Source: Serratia odorifera (GTDB lineage: Bacteria > Pseudomonadota > Gammaproteobacteria > Enterobacterales > Enterobacteriaceae). Taken from it: DNA of 64,000 nt. Both the position numbers and the translations under genes were made by a program. The notes under the pieces were generated by a model. The model was not told where the DNA came from. It searched no databases and was given only the letters and a program-made list of their open reading frames with translations. Where the stretch lies: assembly GCF_900635445.1 (NCBI RefSeq), contig NZ_LR134117.1, forward strand, positions 1,550,001 to 1,614,000, read 5' to 3'. Position 1 is the stretch's first letter; every line of letters begins with the position of its first letter. Shown here in pieces: positions 27,448 to 35,303 of this stretch.

Positions 27448-27517
27448 GGCGTTATGTCTTTATTTTAAAATAGCGGTAGGCGTGGCGGTTGCAGCATCGG
27501 CGCCTTCCGGCGTAAGG

Positions 27518-27532
27518 GAAGGCGCCGCTAAC
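27518..27532. repeat. Left flanking direct repeat of the IS
   Basis: GAAGGCGCCGCTAAC, identical to 28869-28883 on the far side of the element. It forms the right arm of the palindrome GGCGCCTTCC...GGAAGGCGCC at about 27500-27525, a terminator-like hairpin beside the hydrolase gene. Confidence 0.75.
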
Positions 27533-27596
27533 TGATGTAGCCCCCTGAAACACCAGACAGTAGCTGTATCTCCAGATAAGAGATAGGCTTGAATAT

Positions 27597-27992
27597 ATGT
27601 CTAACACTAACACCAATTTTGAGATGACCGGGATCCTGTTAGGGCAAGAAGTCCGTAAACGTAAAACTCCTCAGGAAAAGATCGCCATTATCCAGCAGAC
27701 GATGGAGCCAGGCATGAATGTCTCCCATGTCGCCCGCCTGCATGGCATCCAGCCCAGCCTGCTGTTTAAGTGGAAGAAGCAGTATCAGGAAGGCAGCCTC
27801 ACCGCCGTTGCGGCCGGAGAAGAAGTCGTTCCAGCTTCTGAGCTTACTGCTGCTCTGAAGCAGGTCCGGGAGCTTCAGCGCCTGCTGGGCAAGAAGACGA
27901 TGGAAGTTGAGATCCTGAAAGAAGCTGTGGAGTACGGTCAGTCGCGAAAATGGATAGCGCACGCGCCCTTGTTGCCAAAGGACGGGGAATAG
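27597..27992 (+). CDS. IS2-group transposase OrfA
   Basis: 131-residue DNA-binding subunit. A helix-turn-helix near residues 21-62 (KTPQEKIAIIQQTMEPGMNVSHVARLHGIQPSLLFKWKKQYQEG) is followed by a leucine-zipper-like segment (LKQVRELQRLLGKKTMEVEILKEAVEYG). It ends KWIAHAPLLPKDGE, matching IS2 OrfA. In IS2 a -1 slip at an A6G tract fuses OrfA to OrfB. Here the corresponding tract is only GAAAATG (27946-27952), so frameshifting may be reduced. Confidence 0.93.
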   Translation: MSNTNTNFEMTGILLGQEVRKRKTPQEKIAIIQQTMEPGMNVSHVARLHGIQPSLLFKWKKQYQEGSLTAVAAGEEVVPASELTAALKQVRELQRLLGKKTMEVEILKEAVEYGQSRKWIAHAPLLPKDGE

Positions 27993-28831
27993 CCCTGGTC
28001 AGCCGCACCATGGGCGTGTCGCGTGCGCAGCTGTCACTGCGAATTAACCGTTCTGCCGACTGGCAGGACAGGCGCTGTAAGCGGCGTAATGATGAAGCAG
28101 ACGCTGAAATACTGTCAGAGCTCCTCGATATCATCAGCGATATGCCCAGTTACGGCTATCGCCGTGTGTGGGGCATCCTGCGTAAGCAACGTCGCACAGA
28201 GGGGCTGACACCCGTGAACGCCAAACGGCTTTACAGGATAATGAGCGAGCATAATCTGTTGTTATTGCATGACAAACCAGAGCGGCCAAAGCGTGAACAT
28301 AAGGGCAAAATAGCGGTGGCAGAAAGCGATATGCGCTGGTGTTCAGATGGCTTCGAGTTCGGCTGTGACAACGGAGAAAAACTGCGGGTTACGTTCGCGC
28401 TGGACTGTTGCGACAGAGAGGCCATAGACTGGGCTGCAAGCACCGGAGGCTACGACAGTTCGACGGTGCAGGATGTGATGCTGAGGTCGGTGGAAAAGCG
28501 CTTCGGCGACAGGCTGCCGGAAACACCAGTGCAGTGGCTGACGGACAACGGTTCAGCATATACCGCGCATGAAACGCGGAGGTTCGCCAAAGAGCTGAAT
28601 CTGGAGCCGTGTACAACAGCGGTGAGCAGCCCGCAGAGCAATGGCATGGCCGAACGGTTCGTGAAGACGATGAAGGAAGACTATATCGCGTTCATGCCGA
28701 AACCGGATGTGAGAACAGCCCTGCGAAACCTTGCAGCGGCGTTCACGCATTACAATGAAAACCACCCGCACAGTGCGCTGGGATATCACTCTCCGAGAGA
28801 ATACCGGCGGCAACGTGCATCGTTAACCTAA
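27950..28831 (+). CDS. IS2-group transposase OrfB (DDE integrase core)
   Basis: 293-residue catalytic subunit. The DDE triad is visible at Asp133 (RWCSDGFEF), Asp199 (WLTDNGSAY) and Glu235 (NGMAERFVKT), with 35 residues between the last two as in retroviral-type integrases. An N-terminal HTH_21-like region (YGYRRVWGILRKQ) precedes it. The ATG at 27950 overlaps the end of OrfA by 43 bp in the -1 frame. No stop or deletion interrupts the core. Confidence 0.94.
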   Translation: MDSARALVAKGRGIALVSRTMGVSRAQLSLRINRSADWQDRRCKRRNDEADAEILSELLDIISDMPSYGYRRVWGILRKQRRTEGLTPVNAKRLYRIMSEHNLLLLHDKPERPKREHKGKIAVAESDMRWCSDGFEFGCDNGEKLRVTFALDCCDREAIDWAASTGGYDSSTVQDVMLRSVEKRFGDRLPETPVQWLTDNGSAYTAHETRRFAKELNLEPCTTAVSSPQSNGMAERFVKTMKEDYIAFMPKPDVRTALRNLAAAFTHYNENHPHSALGYHSPREYRRQRASLT

Positions 28832-28868
28832 GATACAAAAGCTGTCCGGAGATGGTGGGTCAAGATCA

Positions 28869-28883
28869 GAAGGCGCCGCTAAC
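28869..28883. repeat. Right flanking direct repeat of the IS
   Basis: GAAGGCGCCGCTAAC, a 15-base exact copy of 27518-27532. It abuts the 3' end of chrR. Confidence 0.75.
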
Positions 28884-28889
28884 CAGGCT

Positions 28890-29456
28890 TTATCTCACCC
28901 GACGGATATAGTCGCTGAAGGTAGACAGCTGGCCGGTCAGGAAGTCTAGCGTACCCGGCTCAACCAGCTCGCCGACTTGCTCGTCAACCTTGTTCTGAAT
29001 CACGCCGCCCATGAACTCCGGTTTGTTCATCACCATGGCGTCGAGGAATACCAGGATCTGGCGCAGATGGTACTGACAGCGTGCGCCGCCGATAGGCCCC
29101 ATTGAACTGGTCTGAATGGCCACCGGCTTGCCAGCCAGCGGCTGGTTTGGCAGACGAGAAAGCCAGTCGATGGCGTTCTTCAAGCCGCCCGGCACTGAAT
29201 AGTTATATTCCGGCGTCACGATGATCACCCCATCCGCCTGGCGAATCTGTTCGGCGATGGCCTCAACCGTAGCGGGGAAGCCCTCCTCCTGCTGCAGGTC
29301 GGCGTCGTAAATCGGGATATCGCGGATTGAAGGCAGTGCCTCGATGGTCACACCGGGCGGTGCCAGCTTCGGTAACGTACGCGCTACCATGGCGTTGTAG
29401 GAGTTTTTACGCAGGCTGCCGAGCAGGGTTACGATTTTTAATGCTTGGTCTGACAT
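28890..29456 (-). CDS. chrR: NADPH-dependent FMN reductase ChrR (quinone/chromate reductase)
   Basis: 188-residue flavodoxin-like reductase. The FMN phosphate loop is LLGSLRKNSYNA (about residues 11-22) and the ring-binding segment is TPEYNYSVPGGLKNAIDWLSR. The sequence is closely similar to E. coli ChrR (YieF), which reduces quinones by two electrons and also chromate, and protects against oxidative stress. It neighbours yieE on one side and, beyond the IS, adeP on the other. The E. coli order yieE-yieF-yieG is therefore preserved except for the insertions. Confidence 0.94.
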   Translation of the reverse strand: MSDQALKIVTLLGSLRKNSYNAMVARTLPKLAPPGVTIEALPSIRDIPIYDADLQQEEGFPATVEAIAEQIRQADGVIIVTPEYNYSVPGGLKNAIDWLSRLPNQPLAGKPVAIQTSSMGPIGGARCQYHLRQILVFLDAMVMNKPEFMGGVIQNKVDEQVGELVEPGTLDFLTGQLSTFSDYIRRVR

Positions 29457-29577
29457 GATGACTCTCCCTTTCTAATGAACAGATTCAGCGTGGAACACCG
29501 ATAAATACTAGGGCAAATAAATCGCAGGGAACAGCGGTATACGGTTTATTTATATCCATCGCCGCCGGTGGCCTGCA

Positions 29578-30303
29578 TTAGCGTAAGTCCGGCAGACCGG
29601 ACAGCTTGATAAAGCGCAGCGAGTCGGTCGGCGAGCGCGCCGAGATCTCGCCTTTTCTTTCCAGTCCCGACCGTGGTTCATAGTGCCAGCACATCAGGCG
29701 TTCCAGCTGCGGTTCGCGCGCACAGGACCAGCTTTGATATTCATCGGCGTCGCTCATTACCTGCACTTTGGGCGTTACGCTGGAGCGCAATTGGCCGGAA
29801 AACGGCCGCAGGCTGAGCGTCGCCTGGCCGCTATTGCCCAAGCCGGAGATTTTCAGCACGCTTTGGCGGATGCTCCACAGCTGGGTTTCCGCCTCTAGCC
29901 GATCGTCCTGCATGCCGATCCAGGCGGTTTCGCTGGCGCTTTGGAACTGATACTGCATCTTTTGCTGATTGGCGACGCGCGCGCGCATGACTTCAATATC
30001 CAGACCCACTTTGCCTTCGTTGCTTAACAATACGCCAACGGTGTTACCGGCGTAAGCCAGGCTGAAATCGGGCAGGTGATGATCGGCAAAGCACGGGCGC
30101 CCGGTGGGCGTGGTGGCGATCGGCGGCAATTTCGCCAGGCCATACAGATAAAACATCATCTCGGCGAGCAGAATGCGCCCCTGCAGAAAGCGCTGACGGC
30201 GCTTGGTGGAGAAGGTCGCGCTGCTGGCGATCAGCTCTGTGCTCAACCGTTGGGTATTCAACTGAGTGGGTGTCGTGCTCCATCGGGCAAAATGGCATGC
30301 CAT
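29578..30303 (-). CDS. yieE: YieE, 4'-phosphopantetheinyl-transferase-like protein
   Basis: 241 residues, similar to E. coli YieE (predicted phosphopantetheinyl transferase superfamily). The magnesium-binding motif appears as VGLDIEVMRA near residues 96-105. The second motif, usually WxxKEA, reads LWSIRQSVLKISG, lacking the glutamate, as I also recall for E. coli YieE. Transferase activity is therefore uncertain. It sits upstream of chrR on the same strand with about 120 bp between. Confidence 0.82.
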   Translation of the reverse strand: MACHFARWSTTPTQLNTQRLSTELIASSATFSTKRRQRFLQGRILLAEMMFYLYGLAKLPPIATTPTGRPCFADHHLPDFSLAYAGNTVGVLLSNEGKVGLDIEVMRARVANQQKMQYQFQSASETAWIGMQDDRLEAETQLWSIRQSVLKISGLGNSGQATLSLRPFSGQLRSSVTPKVQVMSDADEYQSWSCAREPQLERLMCWHYEPRSGLERKGEISARSPTDSLRFIKLSGLPDLR

Positions 30304-30417
30304 TATTCACTCCATGTCAGTAAGATCCTCGTCGCTGGAGAGGTAGATTATGCGTAACCTTAAGATTTTTCATTAAAAACGCATATGCGGTTTATCCTAT
30401 TTATTGCGTGGGCATTG

Positions 30418-30442
30418 CTGCGGCGCAGAGTGCGCGCCGCAG
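30418..30442 (-). terminator. Strong hairpin at the 3' end of the phosphatase gene
   Basis: CTGCGGCGC (30418-30426) pairs with GCGCCGCAG (30434-30442). It lies 9 bp after the stop of the leftward phosphatase gene. No clear T run follows on that strand, so termination is uncertain. Confidence 0.45.
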
Positions 30443-30450
30443 GGGGGAGG

Positions 30451-31731
30451 TTATGGCCGGTACTGCACCGTAGGCAGCGCCGTCGGGTCGATAGCCGCGC
30501 GCATCCGTTGCATCGACTCAGTCCAGGGACAGAGTACGCCCAGTGACAACTGCCGGCAGCCAGGACGGCTGAACTCGGTTTTTAACGGTGGCGACAGCGT
30601 GCTCAGCGGTGACAACTGGCGGATTTGATCCAGCGATTGCGCCTGGAAGTACAGACGCAGGAAGCGCTGGCCCGTTTGCCGATCGCGCCAGCGTTCGAAT
30701 ACCAGACTGCCAGCCGGGGGAATATTGCCGCGTGGGTAAAGCCCCTGTTGCCAGCTAAAGCCAAGCAGGGTGCGCAGATAAGCGATATTGGTGTCATGCG
30801 CGACAAACAGCAACCAGCGCGCCGCCGGTGGCGCCCCGGCAGAGGTTCGATCGGCGGCCAGCGCCAGCGCGATTTGGTTTAACAGCACCGAGCCACCGCG
30901 TTGCGCGATATAGGGCACGTCATTGGTAAAGTCATAGCGGGCGGTGAGCAGGGGCAGCAACGGCGCGACGGCCGATGCGTTGACACCGTGGCCAAAGGCG
31001 ACCTGCGCCGTCGGCTGGTTTTCGCTGTAGGCCAGGCGAATGCTTTCCGCCATGTTGGACAACGTCCCCAGACCGTTGATGCTGAAGCGGCCGTCGTGCT
31101 CCTGAGTGATTTCCCACGGTTGTTCAAAGGCCGGGCAAGCCTGTTGCGGCAGGCAGACCGCCGCTTGCAGACGCCGAATGTCAGCGCTAAAGCGCGTTTT
31201 CACCTGCTCGGCGCTGCCGCCCATTGCCTGCCTTATTGCCGTGCGAGCCCGTTCGGCATCGAGCGGCACCAGGCCCATTTTATCTGCCTGAAACAGGGGG
31301 TCCTGTTCGGTGGCGGCCGCATGAATGGCGACCCCGCAGCCGGGAAATGCGCCGTCCATCAACGCCTGTGCGGTGGCTCGCGTGCGCTGTAGCGGACTGG
31401 CCCAGACATACACCGCCCCCGCGCTCGGACAGCCGTTGGCCAATAGGCCCTGACGGCGATAATAGTCGGCTTCATAGCGTCCTTTCAGCGTGGCGGCGGC
31501 ATAACCGTGGCCAGTGAGTTCGCCGTCGCGCGTCAGCCATTGTGGCCACTCTCGGCCGGTTCCCGCCTGCATCGCCTGCCGGTTGCCTGAGGTCGGCGGG
31601 CGTACGCCGTGGCGGCTGACCTCAACCACCTTTTCCAATACGTAGCGCGGCTCAGCCTGGGCTACGCTGGAAATCATACCCAGCGTGACGGCAAATAACA
31701 GACGCGACCAGTCCTTTTGCAATAGCAACAT
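30451..31731 (-). CDS. Periplasmic histidine acid phosphatase (phytase/glucose-1-phosphatase class)
   Basis: 426 residues with a signal peptide ending SSVAQA (about residue 26). The catalytic RHGVRPP motif is at residues 40-46, with His41 the phosphate acceptor, and the proton-donor motif is AHDTN at 311-315 (His312-Asp313). Cys pairs suggest disulfides. This architecture is that of AppA phytase and Agp, which release phosphate from phytate or sugar phosphates in the periplasm. AppA-like phytases have HDT, as here, and Agp also has HD; substrate cannot be fixed by eye. It is last in a run of four leftward genes (LacI, IMPase, antiporter, phosphatase). Confidence 0.9.
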   Translation of the reverse strand: MLLLQKDWSRLLFAVTLGMISSVAQAEPRYVLEKVVEVSRHGVRPPTSGNRQAMQAGTGREWPQWLTRDGELTGHGYAAATLKGRYEADYYRRQGLLANGCPSAGAVYVWASPLQRTRATAQALMDGAFPGCGVAIHAAATEQDPLFQADKMGLVPLDAERARTAIRQAMGGSAEQVKTRFSADIRRLQAAVCLPQQACPAFEQPWEITQEHDGRFSINGLGTLSNMAESIRLAYSENQPTAQVAFGHGVNASAVAPLLPLLTARYDFTNDVPYIAQRGGSVLLNQIALALAADRTSAGAPPAARWLLFVAHDTNIAYLRTLLGFSWQQGLYPRGNIPPAGSLVFERWRDRQTGQRFLRLYFQAQSLDQIRQLSPLSTLSPPLKTEFSRPGCRQLSLGVLCPWTESMQRMRAAIDPTALPTVQYRP

Positions 31732-31807
31732 AATATATTCCTCGTTAATGTATATTCAGATTAAATAAATTTATGGCGATTAACAAACAGGATATTGCTA
31801 TTGATAG

Positions 31808-33166
31808 TCAGGATGTGCTTGCCACGCGTTTTATAGCATGACGGTGTGCGACAATCGTGGCGGTAATAAACGTCAGTGCCGCCGATAATAACCCGCAGGC
31901 AATCCAGAATAGCGATAATGTATCGAAGTTATACAGCGTTTTTCCGGCTTCTATTACCGAGGTCCGATCGATAATCACACCGGTAAGGAACTCTCCCAGC
32001 CCGGCTCCGGCATAACTGGCGATGCCGATAGTGCCCAGTGCCGCGCCGGCCGCTTTCTTCGACGAAATATCCACCGCGATCAACCCGCCGAGGAAGCAGG
32101 TCAGCGCGCCGATGGTGGCGCCGAAAATCACCATTGAGGCGATGTCGCTGTAGTAATTGCGCGGTAGCCATACCATCAGAGCGAACCCGGCGGTATTGAG
32201 CAGGCCGATAATCCCGGCCATGACGCTGCGATTACGTGGGAATAAGCGATCGGACAACATACCGGCAATAATGGTCCCGGCGATGCCGGCAATGGCGTTA
32301 ACGCCGATAATGCTGGAGGCTTCCAGCGTGGAGTAGTGCTTGGCCTGCTGCAAAAAGAAAATGCCCCACGAATTCACCGCGTAGCGATCGATATACATAA
32401 AGGCCGACGCCAGCGCCAGCGTCCATAGCGCCGGGTTGCGCAGCGACCACAGCTGATTTTTCAGCACCGATCCCCGGTCTTCGCTCAGCGTTTCCGTCTC
32501 ATGGCGAATAACGCCGATCGGCGGGTAGCCGGCGCTCTGCGGTGAGTCACGCATAAACAGCAGGATCAACACGATACCCACGCCTCCCAGCATGGCGGTA
32601 GTGAAGTAGCCGGCATGCCAGCCAAACGCGGCGATGACCGCCGCAATCACCATATAGGTAATGGCTTCACCGATGTTATGCGCGGTGGACCAGATGGCGT
32701 AAAAGGTACCGCGCTCTTTATTGCCATACCAGCGTGCCAGTGACACCGCGCAGGGGCCGACGCCCATTGACTGCGCCCAGCCGTTGATGCCCCAGAACAG
32801 CGTCAACAGCAATGCGTTGCTGGTGGTGCCCATCATAAAGTTCATCCCTGCGCTGAGCAGCAGCCCCAGGCTCATAAAGCGTACCACGTTGGCGTGATCG
32901 GCCAGGAAACCGTTGACCAGCTTGCCGATGGCGTAGCAGAAGAACAGCGCGGAACCGATCATGCCCAACTCGGTCGGGCTGATGCCAATGTCCACCAGGG
33001 CACTTTTCGCCACGGTGAACGACAGTCGGCAAACGTAAAACATCACGTAGGCTACCGTCATCGCCAGAAAGGTTCGCCAGCGCAGGGTAAGGAATTTCTT
33101 TTCATTCAGCGGGCCATGAGAAGGCGTGGCCGGCGCCGCTTTAAAAAAAGCGAATATACCAGACAT
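31808..33166 (-). CDS. Organophosphate:phosphate antiporter family MFS transporter (UhpT/GlpT/PgtP-like)
   Basis: 452 residues with 12 predicted membrane helices. The N-terminal FYVCRLSFTVAKSALVDIGIS and GVGPCAVSLARWYGNKERGTFYAIWSTAHNIGEA are hallmarks of the OPA family, which exchanges phosphate esters for inorganic phosphate. The conserved arginine in helix 1 (YVCRLS) is one of the phosphate-binding pair in UhpT and GlpT. It lies 76 bp upstream of the periplasmic phosphatase gene on the same strand. A likely substrate is a phosphoester released outside the cell, possibly an inositol phosphate; this is inference from neighbours. Confidence 0.9.
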   Translation of the reverse strand: MSGIFAFFKAAPATPSHGPLNEKKFLTLRWRTFLAMTVAYVMFYVCRLSFTVAKSALVDIGISPTELGMIGSALFFCYAIGKLVNGFLADHANVVRFMSLGLLLSAGMNFMMGTTSNALLLTLFWGINGWAQSMGVGPCAVSLARWYGNKERGTFYAIWSTAHNIGEAITYMVIAAVIAAFGWHAGYFTTAMLGGVGIVLILLFMRDSPQSAGYPPIGVIRHETETLSEDRGSVLKNQLWSLRNPALWTLALASAFMYIDRYAVNSWGIFFLQQAKHYSTLEASSIIGVNAIAGIAGTIIAGMLSDRLFPRNRSVMAGIIGLLNTAGFALMVWLPRNYYSDIASMVIFGATIGALTCFLGGLIAVDISSKKAAGAALGTIGIASYAGAGLGEFLTGVIIDRTSVIEAGKTLYNFDTLSLFWIACGLLSAALTFITATIVAHRHAIKRVASTS

Positions 33167-33318
33167 AATTTCACTCCGTAGGGCGGATTGGCAAAATACA
33201 CGCTGATTAAGCGCTCTCTGGTTATTCCATTGGCAGAGAAGTTCGTCCTTATTAATTTAATTTGTAGGGCACATAATCCGAATGAATTGCTTTTCCATGA
33301 GTTAAGTGAGCAACGCCG

Positions 33319-34128
33319 TTATTTTATTTTTTGCTGAATCAATTCGCTCAGCTGAGAATAAATTTCCGCGTTGGCCATTAAAAGCACATTGCCACGTTGC
33401 AAACCGTGGTCAGCCAGGAAATCATTGCTGACGCCGCCGGCTTCTCTCACCAGTACGATGCCGGGCAGGCTGTCCCAGGCGTTCATGTGCGGCTCGTAAT
33501 AACCGATCAGGCGCCCGGCGGCGACCTGGGCGGTCATTAACGCGCCGGAACCGCTGCGGATAAACATGCCACCGGCGTGTAATAACCGACTGATAAACGG
33601 CACGAAATCCTCAGGCGTGACGCGGTGGGAAGTCCCGACGCCCATCACGCCGTCGCGTAACGAGCTACCTGCATGCACGCGGATAGGATCGTGGTTGAGA
33701 AACGCTCCCTGACCCTTGCAGGCGTGAAACATTTCCTGATGGTTGGGATCGTAGACCACGCCGATAACCGGATCGCCGTCAACGATCACGCCGATCGACA
33801 CGCACCAGGTGTGTAAGCCATTGAGAAAACACGCGGTACCGTCGATCGGATCGACGACCCAGGTGCAGGCGGCGCTACCGCCGCTGCCGCCGCTTTCTTC
33901 GCCCAGAAAGTCGTCCAGTGGAAAGCGTTGGGCGATCAGCCGGCGCGTCAACGCTTCGACTTCACGATCGGCCTGACTGACCACGTCTTGTAAATCATCG
34001 CCCTTGTGTTCCACCGCCAGCTGTTGGCGCCGTTGATAAAAATCGTAAGCCAGCTCGGCGGCCTGGCGCGCCACGTCGCATGCAAAGTGATAACGTGCGC
34101 TGATATCCTGTGCTGATGTTGCCGTCAT
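33319..34128 (-). CDS. Inositol-monophosphatase-family phosphatase
   Basis: 269-residue cytoplasmic enzyme of the IMPase/FBPase-like fold. Metal-site motifs are visible: GEESGGSG (about residues 80-87), VVDPIDGTACFLNGL (about 95-109) and MNAWDSLPGIVLVREAGG near 210-227. It hydrolyses a small phosphoester, classically inositol-1-phosphate. The ATG at 34128 was chosen because GGAGGGG lies just upstream. It stands 153 bp upstream of the OPA antiporter gene on the same strand and next to a LacI-type regulator, with a palindromic operator 18 bp before its start. Confidence 0.88.
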   Translation of the reverse strand: MTATSAQDISARYHFACDVARQAAELAYDFYQRRQQLAVEHKGDDLQDVVSQADREVEALTRRLIAQRFPLDDFLGEESGGSGGSAACTWVVDPIDGTACFLNGLHTWCVSIGVIVDGDPVIGVVYDPNHQEMFHACKGQGAFLNHDPIRVHAGSSLRDGVMGVGTSHRVTPEDFVPFISRLLHAGGMFIRSGSGALMTAQVAAGRLIGYYEPHMNAWDSLPGIVLVREAGGVSNDFLADHGLQRGNVLLMANAEIYSQLSELIQQKIK

Positions 34129-34145
34129 TTCCCCTCCGCCACTAA

Positions 34146-34161
34146 TTGCACTCGTGTGCAA
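34146..34161 (-). promoter_or_regulatory. Candidate LacI-family operator
   Basis: TTGCACTCGTGTGCAA is symmetrical at 14 of 16 positions with a central CG, the form bound by LacI-family repressors. It lies 18 bp upstream of the IMPase start and just downstream of a possible promoter on the same strand (TTGCAA, complement of 34186-34191, about 17 bp from an AT-rich -10). It probably controls the IMPase-antiporter-phosphatase run. Confidence 0.6.
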
Positions 34162-34263
34162 AATAAGATGATATCGTTGTTTTGTTGCAATGGTGCTACA
34201 GGATAATGGCTAAAGTGAAAAACTTATTCCGTGATCGGCTACGCATAAAACAGATCTTTCGTT

Positions 34264-35258
34264 TTAGGCGGATTGGCGCACGATAAGTTCAACTGGCACG
34301 CTCTTGCGTACTGCCGGCTGGTCGAAATGGCGTATGCGGCTGACCAGAAGCGCTACTGCGGTACTGGCCAATGCATCGGTGTCTTGCCGCAGAGTGGTGA
34401 GCTGATAGGGGGGCGAAAGCGGACTGTGGGATGTCATCGAAGCCGACCAGTGGCAATTGCTGCCCAGGGCGCTGCTGACGCATAAAGTCCATGGCGCCCA
34501 TCGCCAGCATATCGGTGGCGCAAAACAGGCCATCGAGGTGCGGTTGTTGCGCCAGTAGGGCGGCGGCGGCGTCCCAGCCGGCCTGATAACCGCCATGGGG
34601 GCAAATCACGCGGGCCATCGGCTGGCGTTTGAGCGTCGAACTGGCTTTCGAACGCCTGTTGGCGCTGCAGACTGCTGAAAGACGCGCTTTCGCCAATAAA
34701 GCCCGGGCAGGTCACGCGGTGTTGCATCAGCTGGCGTGCGGCCAACCGCGCGCCCTGGTGATTGTCACTGCAAACCTGATCGGCGCCGCTGAGTTCAACC
34801 TGGCGGTTGATCAGCGTTACCGGGATTTTGCGCGCCAGATACTCTTCCGCCAGCGACAGCGGCGGCGCGCCAGAGGTCAGGATCACGCCGGCAACGTGAT
34901 AACTTAATAACTCACGCAGCCGTGGCGCCAGCTGTTTCGGGTCGTCGGCGTTCAGCAGCAGTGGCATAAAGCCTTGCAATGCCAGGTGATGCACCAGCGG
35001 CGCCAGCAATTTACTGCGGAACGGGTTATCAAAGCCGGCGGTCACCAGGCCGATAAAATTGCTGCTACCGGTAATCATCGAACGCGCGATGATATTCACC
35101 TGATAACCCAATTCTGCCGCTGCGGCCTCCACCCGTTGGCGCGTTTTTTCCGACACCGAGGCACCGGGCGTGAAGGTGCGCGACACTGCGGAACGAGAAA
35201 CGCCGGCCAGACGCGCAACGTCGCTGGCCGTTACCCAATGGTTCTTTGCATCACTCAT
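34264..35258 (-). CDS. LacI-family transcriptional regulator (two frameshifts as written)
   Basis: The N-terminal HTH reads VTASDVARLAGVSRSAVSRTFTPGASVSEKTRQRV, followed by the hinge ELGYQVNIIARSM and a periplasmic-binding-protein-like effector domain. Translation is broken twice: a TTT at 34628-34630 (one T extra) and a run of six G at 34408-34413 (one extra). The three pieces join as FESQFDAQ-RQPMARVICPHGGYQAGWD, then DDIPQSAFAP-YQLTTLRQDTDAL, ending VPVELIVRQSA, giving about 330 residues, normal for the family. Errors are likely because they match the pattern elsewhere in this window, but this is a dispensable gene and real decay is possible. Confidence 0.85.
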
Positions 35259-35303
35259 GGTTGCCGTTCTCCCGCTTGACGTGCCCGGTGGCGCCGCGCC
35301 AGG

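Larger units (their letters stand above)
27533..28868 (+). mobile_element. IS3-family insertion sequence, IS2 group (complete)
   Basis: 1336 bp, beginning TGATGTAG and ending CA in the TG...CA manner of the family. The ends are imperfect inverted repeats of about 41 bp: the left end has CCAGACAGTAGCTGTATCT and the complement of the right end has CCGGACAGCTTTTGTATCT. Two overlapping genes encode an HTH OrfA and a DDE OrfB, both very close to the IS2 proteins. The flanking duplication looks like 15 bp, longer than the 5 bp usual for IS2. Both genes appear intact, so the copy may be active. Confidence 0.92.
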
